A DNA stretch of 64,000 nt from Kingdonia uniflora (GCA_014058105.1 JACGCM010001548.1:62001-126000); one strand, 5' to 3'; shown: positions 11,440-22,478, counted from the stretch's first letter. The notes: generated by a model from the sequence alone, not told the origin. Numbers and translations: made by a program.

Positions 11440-12590
11440 GACAACGCTAAATGGTAAACTGTCATACAACTTCCTTTACAAAAAATTAGTTGCAGAACCT
11501 TATCTCAAATGTTTGTCTGACAAAGAAGCCATTGTTTTCTATACGACCTACATGAAGGGACTTGTGGGTCATATGAGGTAGGAATTTTTTTGGCAAATCG
11601 GGCTTTATTAAGGGAGTCTTCTATCCCAAAATATGAGCACAAGTTATCGAATATGCGAGCAAATGCGATGCATGTCAATGACCCAAAATTTGAGCTCAAG
11701 CCTTGTAACTTCATTCTAGTAAAGTATATTGGCCATTCAAAAGATGGGCCCTCGATCTCGTTAGAAAATTCCTAAACACACCTGGTAAATGGAGATACCT
11801 CTTGGTGGCCACTGACTACTTCACCAAATTGGTAGAAGCAATCCCTTTGTGTCGAACATGGGAAGACGAAGTCATCAAATTCATATAGGAAAACATCATC
11901 ATAAGGTTCGGTTGCCCTTACTTCCTCAGAATTGATAATGGATCTCAGTTCGTGGGTGCAAAAGTGGTCAAGTTTCTTAATAAGCATAACATCATTCACT
12001 CCCCTTCAAATCCGTACTACCCACAAGGAAATGGTCAGGCCAAAATAACCAACCGCACCATAGTCGACGGGATAAAAAAACATTTGGCAGATAAAAAGGA
12101 GAATATGGTCCAAGAGTTACCACATGTACTATGGGCATATCGAACGATACCACAGGTATCCACGGGGTGTACACCTTTTTTGCTAGCCTGCAGAATAGAA
12201 GCAGTCATTCCAACGCAATATCATCACCTTCTACGTAACCATGATATGACAGACAAGCAAAATGAATTCCAGTTAGCATGTAATATGAACTAGATCGAAG
12301 AAACAAGAGATTGCACAATTATAAATTTTGGGAGATATCATCAGGCGTTAGCGGGGTCTTACAACAAACGAGTTTCGCATAGAGAGTTCGATATTCAAGA
12401 CCTCGTACTACGAGAAGTACCAAAGCACAGAAAAAAATTGAATGCCAGGAAACTCGTAGAAAATTGGGAATGACCTTTCATCGTCATCGGCAAAAGCAAC
12501 CTAGGTTCTTACGACCTAATCACAAAGGACAAAATTTGTATTCCTAACCCTTGGAATACAAGGAGGTTGAAGATATATCGCAGATAAAGA
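11440..12590 (+). pseudogene. Gypsy integrase, broken and missing the catalytic Glu
   Basis: The core reads NTPGKWRYLLVATDYFTKLV (first Asp), then IRFGCPYFLRIDNGSQFVGA (second Asp), then YPQGNGQAKITNRTIV. In active integrases the last motif is GQAE, and here the Glu is Lys. The frame 11952-12293 is open and continues VLWAYRTIPQVSTGCTPFLL. The C-terminal part ends PNPWNTRRLKIYR near 12585. The zinc-binding N-terminal part (11460-11760) is shortened and frameshifted. Both gypsy copies in this window show E to K at the same site, although they have independent stops elsewhere. Confidence 0.75.
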
Positions 12591-14006
12591 TGTCTTACAA
12601 TCTATTATTTAAAATCTATTTTCACATTTTTTGTACGTCACTTTTACATTAATGAAATACTTGTGTTTGAATGACTTACATTTCTACTGGACATTTTTCT
12701 AATAAATACAATCAATCACATCTACTATGCATTTTTATATACTTCAATCTATTATACAGGTCACCACACATTTTATAAAAGCAAAATAGACAAACTGAAA
12801 ACATAGGAAATTGTTTTCTCTTCAAACTACGAGAATGCGCATTCTTCCTTCCTCCCTACAAGCTACTTGCCTGTTGATCGACCGCCGCACATAATTTCAC
12901 AATATCTTTTTGCCGTCGTGTTTGTTGAGAACGTGGAACTAGGTCTTCGACTTCCTCATCCTCATCCTCTGACCAGTTTAGTATAGGTTCAGGGGATTGT
13001 TTTCCAAACCCTTTACCATGTTCATCTGTCATAGATAATTGATTCACATCCCTTACATTTTCTACATCAAAATCTTTTCCACAATCCGTGATGTATTTTT
13101 TGAACTCGTTCTCCACTCTATCCAGTTCACCACCATAAAAACTAATAACTAATTCTATATAACACTCTTGGGCAGTTTGAGCGTCAACTTGAGCTTGCCC
13201 TAGATGTAAAAACCTCCTCAACTCCTTGTGCACATCGTATAAACAGTGGCGATTTTCCTTCAGTGTCACTTTTAAAGCCTATCGTTCCTTTTCCATTGTC
13301 TTTCTCAAAGCTATCTCCTATGTAACATGGGCTACAAGTCGTATGTTTTGTTCGGTACGCAACTTCAATGCTTCTTGCGATTTATTCAGTTTACGCTCTA
13401 AGTTAGTTTGTATCCCTCTCTGCTCTTTATTAGTATTCAAAAATAAAATTCTCATCACCCTCCGACCCTACACAAAGCTACAAGCATCGAGTAATATACC
13501 TACACTACCCCATATAATAGATACCCCAGCTCGAGTTGAACATCTTCTTGCCTCTACACTATGACGATTTTGTGCTTCTTGCGCCAAAAATTAAACTCAA
13601 ACTGGATCTGGTATTACACCCCTCTCTTTTGAAAAATATATATATAAGCTTCTTTTAGCCCTCGTTCACTATCGACTTCGACCTCAAAGTATAGTGTCAG
13701 AGATATCAATGCTCTTTAACACCTGGCTTTATCACCCTTATCAGCAAAATGAACCTCTGCTATAGTTTTTCTTAATAACCCAAACCTCTCATCTTCTTTT
13801 CTCTTACCTCATCCCTCTCTATTTTTATTTTAGCATATCTACCATGGAGAGCCTATAATTCACTAAAGTTCATCTCTGATATAAATTTAAAATGCCTCCT
13901 TTCATATTTGGGTTTATTTAATACATGTTGAGTACGAGTCACGGAGTCCTTAACTCTACTCAACACTTTCTCCATAACAGCAATAGTTACCCTCAAATGC
14001 TCTACC

Positions 14007-15395
14007 TAGGGATGGTAATTTGCCCCACCCCGCCCCGAATGAAGCAGATTTGGTATGAGCTTACTGGGTATGGGGATGGTATAAGCTGCCCAAAATCCGT
14101 CGGGGATCGGGGCAGATTTGGGACTGCTAAGAAAAAATCTGTTATCCGCCCTGCATCCGCCCCATTTACTAACAAGTAATGATTTTACTATTATACCCTT
14201 GGGACTTAAAACCCTATACAATTTATATCTTAGTAGTCTAATCTGATATCTCAAACTCTCAAACCCTCTCCTCTCCTCTTCTATATTCTGGGAAATTTAT
14301 CAAATCTCAAATTCTTTGTCTCAGACAACAAATCAAATCAAATCAAATCTCAAACACATGAAATCAGTTACAACATAAACCCCATTTACTATAAACTAAT
14401 TCTCAAATTCTTCTCAATTGTGGAATTTTCATTTGGGGCTTCAAATTAATTGATCGAATCAATTGATTCCAGGTCGGTCTCTCTATCTCTTTCTCTTTTC
14501 TGATTTGTGTGATAAAGGATAAACACTGGGTTCCGTCTGATGATTCATTCAAAGAAGAGGTGGGTTTTGTTGATTGATGTTGTTGGTATTACTTCTTTGG
14601 GTAAATGAACTCAGAGTCTCTTAATGGGGAAACAGAGCGAGTCTCTCTTTGCCCCCTGATCTCGAAGGAGACCCCTTTCTCTTCTACGTTCCTGAGTTTG
14701 GGTTTTATCAATCGCAACCACAATGGGGTCGATTTGTTTCCTCTGTTTCGGCAAAAACACTTTCTTCTTCCCTTGAGAAACTGGTTTTATAAAGAGAAGG
14801 AAGGTGGGGGGGGGGGGGGGGGGGGGGGGAGAGCGGAGATGATTGGCCGATGAAATGAGGAGCCGCCGTTTATCGGGTTTTTGTGTGTGTGTGGTGTATT
14901 TATAATTTGTTGACTTTCAAATTAAGAGGAAGCATAGTTTTATTGCTAAACATGTGGAGGTGGTAGAACTATGGATGTTTTTAGTCTTACTGTAATCTAT
15001 TTATTGTTTTGGTCCTTACTATGTAAAGCTTTGGACTTACTAAATGTCTTAGTTTAGATATACAATATGTCCTTACTATGGAAAGCTTTGTTTGATGGCT
15101 TCCCTAAAGAAGATATGAATCATATGATGAAATTTATTACAGGTAAGAAGATGAACTCAATATGATGAACTTAATTAAGCTTGACTCAATTGTGTTATGT
15201 ATATTGGTTTTTTTAATTAGTTAAATGGGGCAGGGATGGGGCGGGTCTGGTATTGAGCTTATCAATGTGGGGCAGATTCGGGGATCCCTGCTTAATTTAA
15301 ATGGGGATGAGGGCGGGGATGGGAGGTGGGAACCTAAGCGGGGATGGGGATGGTATTGGCTCCCCCGCCCCAAATCCACCCCATTGCCATCCCTA
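14007..15395. mobile_element. Non-autonomous hAT element with 8-bp target duplication
   Basis: Ends are TAGGGATGGTAA on the left and the inverse of TAGGGATGGCAA on the right. They are flanked by perfect GCTCTACC repeats at 13999-14006 and 15396-15403. An 8-bp duplication and TAGGGATGG ends are hAT traits. Both subterminal 150-200 bp regions are packed with GGGGATGGGG/CCCCGCCCC words. The 1.1-kb interior has no transposase. It looks like the 5' leader region of an ordinary gene (CT-rich stretches, then an ATG at 14605 with an 80-codon frame) and includes a run of 24 G. It sits inside the antisense gene of the gypsy element. Confidence 0.85.
14806..14829 (+). repeat. Run of 24 G
   Basis: Uninterrupted G tract inside the hAT element. 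Long G runs are prone to length error in sequencing and assembly, so the exact number is uncertain. Confidence 0.9.
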
Positions 15396-17690
15396 GCTCT
15401 ACCTCCCACACAGATTACAAAATTTCTATTATCAACAAACATTTAAAATCTCATAACAAATTCTTGGTGTCAATCATAACTTGCAGTTTCACTAATAAAC
15501 TAGTTACAGTTTCATCAAAAATAGGAAAGCTCTACCTCTTGCGGTAACATACGAACCACAGAACACAACTAGCTACTTTTGGTCAAAAAATTTACCTCTT
15601 GTGGTAACTTCCCTCCACCAGCAGCATCTCGAGTCGACTCAGTATTAAGGGGAGGAGACACATTCACCACACTGTCAGCCACAACATTCTCTCCTGGCCG
15701 CTCTACCTTGACCTGTTCCTCCAATTCCAAAGGGAAGCTTATGTCTTCGTACTAGCATGCCAAGTTGAGCTTAATATCATCCTTTGTTAAACCAAAATAA
15801 TGGTATGACTGGATAAGGTTGTCCCTTCCAACCTTTACCGTCTCCATGGCCTTCTCCATAGTTTGTTGACGATCGACCATCTGTTTCTGTAGCTCTTGCA
15901 GCTTCTACCGCTAACTTTTTTTTTTCTCTCGGCCTAAGCAATCAGCTCACTCAGCTGCTTCTTTAACTTCACATTTTCTTCCATTTGTGTCTCGACCTTT
16001 TGGGTGAGCTCCAAATGTTCATTGTTTCTTTTCAACAAAAACTTTGACGACCCCTTCACGAGCATAGACAGCTGCCAAAAACACAAGTCAAATCAAAAAT
16101 AGTATTATCCACAAGCAACCTAAAAGCATACAAATAGTTACCTGTGCCACATGCTCTTGGAATAACCCTTAGAGCTTCTCGAAATCGTCCTCAACAAGAA
16201 TGAAGCAACGATTCTCTATCGACCTTAGCTTGGCCAGTGCATCAGAACAAGTTCGATCATTACCTTTGAGCTCGTAGTAGTTCTATTTTGGAGGCACATT
16301 CTTCCCCTTCTCATAAGAGATCACCTCACCAGCCTTTTATTTCTTTGAATCTTTATCATCAGCAACTTCTTGCACCAACAGATTACCACCTTTTGGAAGC
16401 TCGGTAGAAGATTGAGAAAGCTCCTGGTGTGCATTTCTCAACCTCTGAAACTTCCGAATGCCGCTTGAGCTTTTCGGAGGAGGAATACCAGTAAGGTCAA
16501 GAATGGGAGGAAGGTCCTCTTTCACAAGATTCACCGGTGAACTCTTGTCATTCAAAGACTATTCTCGACCTGCCATAACTCATCTTTGACTAGCTCGCTG
16601 AACTTTAGAACTCTCAGAATTTACTCTCTTGTCTCTTCGGATATTAAGATCCCCAAGCACCTGTTTTAGGTCTTTATGTTCCTATGCTACACGATCAAAC
16701 AATCTCGACTGATTAGGAGTAGCAACTACTATGGGACCTGTAACACAGAGTACACATAATTGATTAGAAGCTTGCAGCCAATCAAACATTTACTCAAAGA
16801 TAGCATAAAACACTTACTCAGATTAAAAAAATTAAATTCCAGCTCGAGCGCTGGTTAATCTGGGACCTATATATAGTTGCCCCTAACCAGTAAAAGATGG
16901 TCATTCCATGGTCAATCAGTAGAATCGAAGTAAAAAAAATTCAGCCTCAAAGATTCACTATATAGATAACAACTCCTGCTAGCCTTTTGATACTTCATTT
17001 TGTAAAACTTCATCACATTTGCAACACCGAGTTGCCTTGCAGTACCACTTACTATCCACAATTCATTTAATGCCTCACAAATCCTCATAATTTCATACAC
17101 ATTCCCATTTAGCTGCGCTGGGCAGCAATATAATATATTCATAATCCCCTTCTGGAAATGAGCCAGTAGTACCCTAAGACCATATACCAACTGATTCAGA
17201 TAACATAAGAACCTATCATTCAGACCTACCTCTACAGATTCATTAAAGTACGATATTTCCACATCGTCCTAAATTCCCCTCTCCAACTTCAACAGATCGA
17301 GACTAAGGGCTTGGTAATACATCTTGTCCCCCCGAACTGGAAAAAAACGTTATAAACCATAACTCATCCTCCTTCACATATTCCCCCCACCTTCCTGATA
17401 ATTTCTTTTTATACCTCAAGAATTCTTTTCTTACGTCTACCCCCTCCGGGTATATAAAATATTCCACCTCATCCTCCTCCATCTCGGCCTATTCCATTAC
17501 TACGTCCTCAATTTGGGTGGGCACACTCTCTATTACCCCCATTGCTACTTCCCTACTATCTACAACCCCCTTCATACCTTTACAATCGTCCTCTCTACTC
17601 GATGACGATGTCTCTTCCGAGTTGGATGACACTACAAATTTATTTCTAGGACTTAAATTTTTAGTTCGCATTTTCGACCTACAAATCAAA

Positions 17691-19015
17691 AGAAAATTGG
17701 CGCTTATTCAGTCTAGCGCTATGATTTATTTTTACAGATTACATAATAATCTACAAACAGATAACAAAAACCCCACCCACATTTTCTTTTGTCTTCTTAT
17801 TACCCAAACAAACCCTATAATAATTTTTTTCTTCTCATTATTAAACTTTCCCAAAAGTACTCAGACTTTCCCCTTCTACCAGAAGCAGTTCAAAAAAACC
17901 AACTACCACAAACTCAGAGAAATTGAGATTTCATGCTCCCCAAATTTATATCGATTCACTCAACAAATATCAACATTAGAGGGTCATTTTATCTCCCTCT
18001 ACAATTTAGGAAACAATAAATCTCCCAAATCCCCCTCACATTCTAATATACATAACAAATCTACTCCTTCAAAATCATATTCACAACATCAAAACAAAAA
18101 GATTCATGAAATCCTACTCACCTGTACTTGAAGATCCACAATCTACTGCTCTACCAACACCCTTAATTTGAAGAGATTCCTCGCTTACATTGTTTTACCA
18201 ACACAGGAGTAACACCAAATGAAGCTTTCATTAACAACGGAGGGCAATTTTTAGAACTCAAACGTTTACTCTCTCTCGGTGCACTATTCTCAATACTCTT
18301 TTCTCTCTCTAAAATTGTAAATAATTTATGAAGGAAAGAGAGAGACGATTTTTAATACTCTCCTTTGGTTTTTGAAATGACGACTCCCTTAGACACGTGT
18401 CGGCTACTCCCACTTCCTTCACAGATACGTCCTTTTACCGTACCATTTTATCATTACTCCTTATGTAGCGAATTCTGTTATCATGACTATTTCTCACATC
18501 AACCATTAAAGAAATCTTATCCTCTTTCCCAAGAGAGCCTGCACGAGAAATCACTTTTCTTTCCTTCAACAGTTCGTACTATACCATCCCTCGCTATGAA
18601 TAACAGATAATTTCAAATTTTGAAATAGTCAAGATAATTGTTAACATCAAACACAACTATCATCCGTCATAACTGCCTCCTTAAGCGGTGTAACACACGT
18701 GTCAGTTCAACCATTCAGTACGAAGATTAACTACATACTGATCACAACCAAATAGTTAACAAAACAAAGAATTTTGCAAAAAGATTATTTATTCATTTTG
18801 ATCTGGAAGAATTTGAGCTTACATTTAAAGCAGCCTGGGTGGTTTAGTTCCCCAGACGATATTATCTCCCCCCCTGCTGCTCTATCGTCCTCTTCGGCAA
18901 GTTTGTCCAATGCGATCTCTCGAACAACAGTATCTTAAACTGCCCCATCAAGGATAAAAGTTCAAAATACATCCCATAAAAAAACAATATAGTTTTGCGC
19001 GCCTCTCTTCATCAT
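17691..19015. other. Spacer upstream of the antisense gene
   Basis: AT-rich region holding, on the minus strand, the probable promoter and leader of the antisense gene. Plus-strand open frames here (17517-18131 and 18365-18610) have low-complexity composition, start within or opposite the antisense coding text, and do not resemble any retrotransposon protein. No other gene seen. Confidence 0.4.
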
Positions 19016-19147
19016 TCAGCCACTCCAACAGAATGGCGTGGCGTCATATGGCAGCAAATGAAAATACCGCTCAAGTAGTTCGGCCACCTCAATGGCTAAC
19101 CTACCTTCCACAACATTCTGCACACGTTGAGAGCGTGTCCTCACCAT
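19016..19147 (-). CDS. Small antisense ORF 1 of the gypsy element (MV-TRSQ family, divergent)
   Basis: Reads from the ATG at 19147 on the minus strand. It opens MVRTRSQRVQNVVEGRLAI and stops after 43 codons (TGA at 19018-19016). Beyond the stop, similar text continues (REIALDKLAEEDDRAAGG), so the original protein was longer. A TATA box (GGGCTATATAAG on the minus strand, 19209-19220) lies about 62 bp before the ATG. The opening MV-(K/R)-TRSQ and the promoter spacing match two further ORFs at 19433-19762 and 20154-20480. This is the most diverged of the three. Function unknown. Confidence 0.45.
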   Translation of the reverse strand: MVRTRSQRVQNVVEGRLAIEVAELLERYFHLLPYDATPFCWSG

Positions 19148-19208
19148 CACAAGTTTCAAATTTTGGTCTATAGAAGAATAAGATGGAGAGTACCCAAAGA
19201 TCAAGTCA

Positions 19209-19220
19209 CTTATATAGCCC
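19209..19220 (-). promoter_or_regulatory. TATA box of antisense ORF 1
   Basis: GGGCTATATAAG on the minus strand, about 62 bp before the ATG at 19147. Confidence 0.45.
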
Positions 19221-19432
19221 ACAAGAGAATCTTTTTCTCAAACCACCCATATATCTTAAGGAAGAGATCTTTTGGGGAACATATATTTTGAGAAATAAAC
19301 TGTTGGAAACAAAATATCTTTTTTCCCAATCCTCACACGCGCGTATACCAGCCCATCGTTATCATCAAAAAGGGAAGGGTGAATTTATTTCATGAAATAA
19401 AGGTTATAAATTAAGTTGTTCTTCAAAAAAGC

Positions 19433-19762
19433 CTAGTTACAACTAATACATCTACCAGAACAGCCTACACAGTCGCCCCTAGCTGCAAAAGCATCTTCAG
19501 CCGTCTCATAGGCCAGAATCCTCAGACTATTCCTACACTTCACTTCTGTCAATAGAATATAGTGATACTGATAGAGCCAGAAGAAATCCAATTCAGTACC
19601 CTTAACCTCCAACTCCCTCATCCCCTCATATGTCGGCTCAACAAGTATGGGCGTATGGTCTGATAGAGACTGCTGACCAAAATATCACATTTTTAATACC
19701 TCGTAGGCATCCACAAGTCTTACAAAATCCTCATGACGAATATGAGATCTGGTTTTCACCAT
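19433..19762 (-). pseudogene. Small antisense ORF 2 of the gypsy element
   Basis: From the ATG at 19762 it reads MVKTRSHIRHEDFVRLVDAY, then LKM, a TGA, then YFGQQSLSDHTPI, then MRELEVKGTELDFFWLYQYH, and a Cys-rich end. Excluding the TGA it has about 108 residues. ORF 3 has the same organisation and the same TGA position. A TATA box (GGCTATAAAT, 19806-19815) lies 44 bp before the ATG. The shared TGA means either that it was present before the duplication, or that the real protein starts downstream or is spliced. The family is not recognised. Confidence 0.5.
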
Positions 19763-20153
19763 GATACAGTGAAAATAAGTTAATAACTCCTCTCAAGAAT
19801 ATAATATTTATAGCCTTCCAAGCTTGGGTTACAAATCTCAACAGTCATAAATGATGCAATCAATGTGCATTGAAAGTCTAACAAACTGGTCAAGTCAGTT
19901 TCGGATATTTGAGAATGAATGTTGGAAATGATTCTACCGTCTTAAATGCTACTACCGATTCCAAAATAATAGATCATTGTACCGCTGCACAGTTCGTACA
20001 TAACAGTTCGAAAAAACCTTCTCAAGTACTTACATAATACAGTTCAAGTTGGTTTTCTCCGATTCATACCAGTACATACAGAAAGAAAGTCAAAAAGTAA
20101 GAAAAGGACAATGTAATTTTATTTCATCAAAACGAGGTTACAAATAAAGTTGG
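19763..20153. other. Spacer between the duplicated antisense ORFs
   Basis: Holds the minus-strand promoter of ORF 2 near 19806-19815 and the 3' flank of ORF 3. No ORF of its own is visible. Confidence 0.4.
19806..19815 (-). promoter_or_regulatory. TATA box of antisense ORF 2
   Basis: GGCTATAAAT on the minus strand, 44 bp before the ATG at 19762. The distance matches that of ORF 3. Confidence 0.5.
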
Positions 20154-20480
20154 TTACCAACAAAACCTACTGCTCTCACTATCATCCCCCATATAGGGAC
20201 AATCTTCGTTGTCAACTATCTCTTCGGCCAAAGAACATAGACTATCCTTACGCTGCACTTCCGCCAGCAGAACGTAATGATATTGACAGAGCCAGACGAA
20301 GTCGTCTTCAGCAACTTTTGCCTCTAACTCGCTCATCCTCTGGTACGTTGACTCCATAGGTATGGGAGCATGATCTGATAAAGATTGTTGACCAAAATAT
20401 CATGCTTTAAGTTCTTTAAACTTGGCCTCTACACGCCTAGCATATTCTTCACTGCGAGTCTGAGACCTGGTCTTCACCAT
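20154..20480 (-). pseudogene. Small antisense ORF 3 of the gypsy element
   Basis: From the ATG at 20480 it reads MVKTRSQTRSEEYARRVEAK, then a TGA after LKA, then YFGQQSLSDHAPIPME, then MSELEAKVAEDDFVWLCQYH, and ends ...SESSRFCW. It aligns along its length with ORF 2 (YFGQQSLSDH, FxWLxQYHYxLLxEV and RxSLxxLA are shared), so the pair is a tandem duplication about 720 bp apart. A TATA-like GGCTATAAC (20525-20533) lies about 45 bp before the ATG. The predicted product is small, acidic and helical, with no membrane segment or known domain. Confidence 0.5.
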
Positions 20481-20524
20481 GATGTAAAAAGAATGAGATA
20501 AACATTTCCTCCAAGAACAGGATA

Positions 20525-20533
20525 GTTATAGCC
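20525..20533 (-). promoter_or_regulatory. TATA-like site of antisense ORF 3
   Basis: GGCTATAAC on the minus strand, 45 bp before the ATG at 20480. It occupies the same place as the better TATA box of ORF 2. Confidence 0.4.
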
Positions 20534-20708
20534 TCAAAGATTTAAGTTACAAATCCCAATAATCAACAGGTGTATCATCATTGCATTTTGGAAATATGAA
20601 AGGTTAGTTCAGTAAATTTTTTTTTCAAGAATTAACGTTGGGAATGATCCTAACATATTTAATGCAGCACTAATGAAACTTCTCAACCAACATCGCTCGT
20701 GCTCTTGG

Positions 20709-20723
20709 TTGAGAGGGGGTGGT
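20709..20723 (+). promoter_or_regulatory. Polypurine tract of the gypsy element
   Basis: TTGAGAGGGGGTGGT directly precedes the 3' LTR start (TGTAAGGG), where plus-strand DNA synthesis is primed. One or two pyrimidines interrupt it. Confidence 0.6.
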
Positions 20724-21195
20724 TGTAAGGGCTTATTCCCACTCTCGTCTCATAGGAATAAGATTTCGACCTCTGTGTAAACAGCTCGAACTCATAAGCT
20801 ACGCGACGTTATTTAATGAAACTGTTACGAGACAAAAGAGTCATAACGTTGCAGTACCATTATAAAGATCCATCAAAACTTTGTTATAACGTTTGTCATT
20901 AAGGGAAATAATGGTCGCAAAATGGTAACAATATAAGACCTATAAATAAGACCAGAGATTTATAGACGAGGGAGATGATTTTCTACCTAAAAACTCTATA
21001 CCAAAACATCTAGAGCATTCGTTGAAATAGCTAGTCTCTCTCAATAAGATCATTATTTCTAAATCCTCAAGAGAGGTCGTAGTTTTTATCTATTCAGAGG
21101 TTTCCACACTAAATTTTATGTGTTAGTGATTACTAGTGTTCTGATCGTATTTGGAGTGAGATACTAAGTTTGAAATATGAAATTAGGCTCTTACA
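20724..21195 (+). repeat. 3' LTR of the nested gypsy element
   Basis: Direct repeat of 6598-7080, starting TGTAAGGGCTTATTCCC and ending GGCTCTTACA. It is followed by TGTTC, the near-match to the GGTTC before the 5' LTR. Confidence 0.85.
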
Positions 21196-21738
21196 TGTTC
21201 AATGGGAAAAATAAATCATTGTGATATAGAATTATGCAACTAAGGATCTTGTCACTCCAGAGTTTATCTCGTTGTACATATATATATATATATATATATG
21301 TGCATGATATCTTGAAGCGATTATAAGGTTGGATTTCTTAAAATCTTAATGGGTTCTATATCTCATTCTTTGAGTGGGGTGTCTAGTTACAAGAACACTC
21401 TTCATAGACTCACCAAGGCAATTGTGAAAGTTTGGCCACTTCCTATGAGAATTAGGGTAAATTCTCTAAAGCCTTCACCTATACTAGGATTAAGCACATG
21501 GCCAAAATTTGTTGGCATTTAAAACTTGTACTTGGCAGGGTTGTATGTGGCTTTCTTCACTATATAAAAATGAATAATGAGTTCAAGACTTTGATCACTT
21601 ATTATTCTTATATGTTGGAAATTGTCCACTACGTAAAGGTTCAAGTCTAAGGACACCTTCACTTAAGTGCATCTCTATATATTGAAACCGTTCTCTTGTT
21701 TCCTTTTTCCTTCCGAAAAGTTTTTAAAAGTGGGTGAT
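21196..21738 (+). other. 3' untranslated end of the Copia element
   Basis: Resumes the Copia sequence after the nested insertion (AATGGGAAAAATAAATC follows the flank). It carries a (TA)n microsatellite (21277-21299) and no ORF. It ends at a purine-containing stretch (AAAAGTGGGTGA) just before the 3' LTR, a weak polypurine tract. Confidence 0.55.
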
Positions 21739-22478
21739 TGTTGGATTTTTCAAAGCTTCATGTGGGTTTGATCCCTTGACCACTTGGTCATTTTCATAGA
21801 ACTCCTTTTTAATTCACCTCTTTTGAATATGAAAGCCATGCGACTCTTGTAACCCAAATATAGCCTAAGAGTTTAGTCCCATATTATTTGTAAACTATAG
21901 TGGAACTAAAAATATAAGGTAGTACTCACATGATATGATTGTAACATGTGACTAAGAGAGAGTGTATATGCGTGTGAGTGTGTAAGAGGTTTTTATAGCC
22001 TTAACACACTTGAACCTCTCTCGGGCAGCCCGGGCTAGCTCGGGCTCGGGTTCGTGCAATTGGCTCTTCTGGCCCTGGAGGTCCTTTGGGCTTGGGCTAG
22101 GCTCACCATAATCTTGTTTGTTGAAAAGTATTTATTCATTTATTTGGGTTTGGGCTTTGACTTGGTTTAACGTACTCACGACTGAGTTTAAAGCTCATGC
22201 ACGCTGGAGTAAAGATTGGAGAGACGTGCTAAATGAAAGTATATAAATACCTCTTTCGTAATCACTTTAAAACACAGAACTGGCATAGTTCATCTCTCTC
22301 TCTTTCTCCTTGTGTGAACTCCATCTCTACCATTTTACTACTTAGTTTTGTTGAGGTGCATACTTCAATTGTATGTAGTCTACCGGTACTGAGACTACTA
22401 TATCGATCACCGATCACTGCTTGTTGTATCCTGGGAAGAGATCAGACTACTATAACCTGTACCTTCCTTGGGTAGGTC
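21739..22478 (+). repeat. 3' LTR of the Copia element
   Basis: Direct repeat of 2010-2704, beginning TGTTGGATTTTTCAAAG. It holds GTATATAAATACC (about 22240), a good TATA box. It carries some extra bases relative to the 5' copy, for example the segment after TTTTGAATATGAAAGCC. Confidence 0.75.

Larger units (their letters stand above)
12856..17690 (-). pseudogene. Antisense accessory gene of the gypsy element, broken by a hAT insertion
   Basis: On the minus strand, between integrase and the 3' LTR, coding text can be followed from about 17689 down to a stop at 12856. It is interrupted by the hAT element at 14007-15395. The N-terminus is Ser/Glu-rich (SSNSEETSSSSREDD). A globular segment follows (17262-16912; FNESVEVGLNDRFLCYLNQL, SGTARQLGVANVMKFYKMKY). 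It looks like the domain called putative gypsy type transposon (PF04195), which is known from antisense ORFs of Tat elements. Then come a Pro/Ser linker (DLTGIPPPKSSSG, about 16490), a long coiled coil (about 16080-15840), and a helical tail with an acidic patch (WSEDEDEEVEDL). Several stops lie in frame. Its role in transposition is unknown. Confidence 0.6.
6598..21195 (+). mobile_element. Ty3/gypsy retrotransposon (Tat-like, dual RNase H) nested in the Copia element
   Basis: The element is 14.6 kb, or about 13.2 kb without a later hAT insertion. It has LTRs 6598-7080 and 20724-21195 in direct orientation, gag-protease-RT-RNase H-second RNase H-integrase on the plus strand, and a long region with antisense genes before the 3' LTR. 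The second, archaeal-type RNase H and the antisense ORFs are known traits of the plant Tat lineage. The flanks are GGTTC (6593-6597) and TGTTC (21196-21200), one mismatch from a 5-bp target duplication. The Copia text reads on across them. The LTRs differ by eye at roughly one base in six to ten, so the insertion is old. Most genes have stops and the copy is inactive. Confidence 0.88.
2010..22478 (+). mobile_element. Ty1/Copia LTR retrotransposon, split by a nested gypsy element
   Basis: A Copia element runs left to right from a 5' LTR (2010-2704) through gag, protease/integrase and reverse transcriptase/RNase H to a 3' LTR (21739-22478). Its body is interrupted at 6597/6598 by a complete Ty3/gypsy element that ends at 21195. 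The sequence resumes at 21196 and runs into the 3' LTR. Removing the insert leaves about 5.9 kb, a normal Copia length. The gene order, with integrase before reverse transcriptase, places it in Copia. All coding parts carry stops and frameshifts, so the copy is dead. I could not identify clean target-site duplications at the outer ends. Confidence 0.85.

Noticed and set aside
14605..14853. 82-codon frame ending in poly-Gly
   Set aside because: The end is the 24-G run; no protein family match and it lies in a non-autonomous hAT element. Kept only as possible captured sequence.
15221..15547. Gly/Trp-rich and Pro-rich frames on both strands
   Set aside because: Produced by GGGGATGGGG subterminal repeats of the hAT element.
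17517..18131. Plus-strand 204-codon frame
   Set aside because: It begins opposite the antisense gene, is low in complexity and has no retrotransposon or host protein features.
21277..21299. TA run as a promoter
   Set aside because: A simple microsatellite in the Copia 3' region with no gene downstream.
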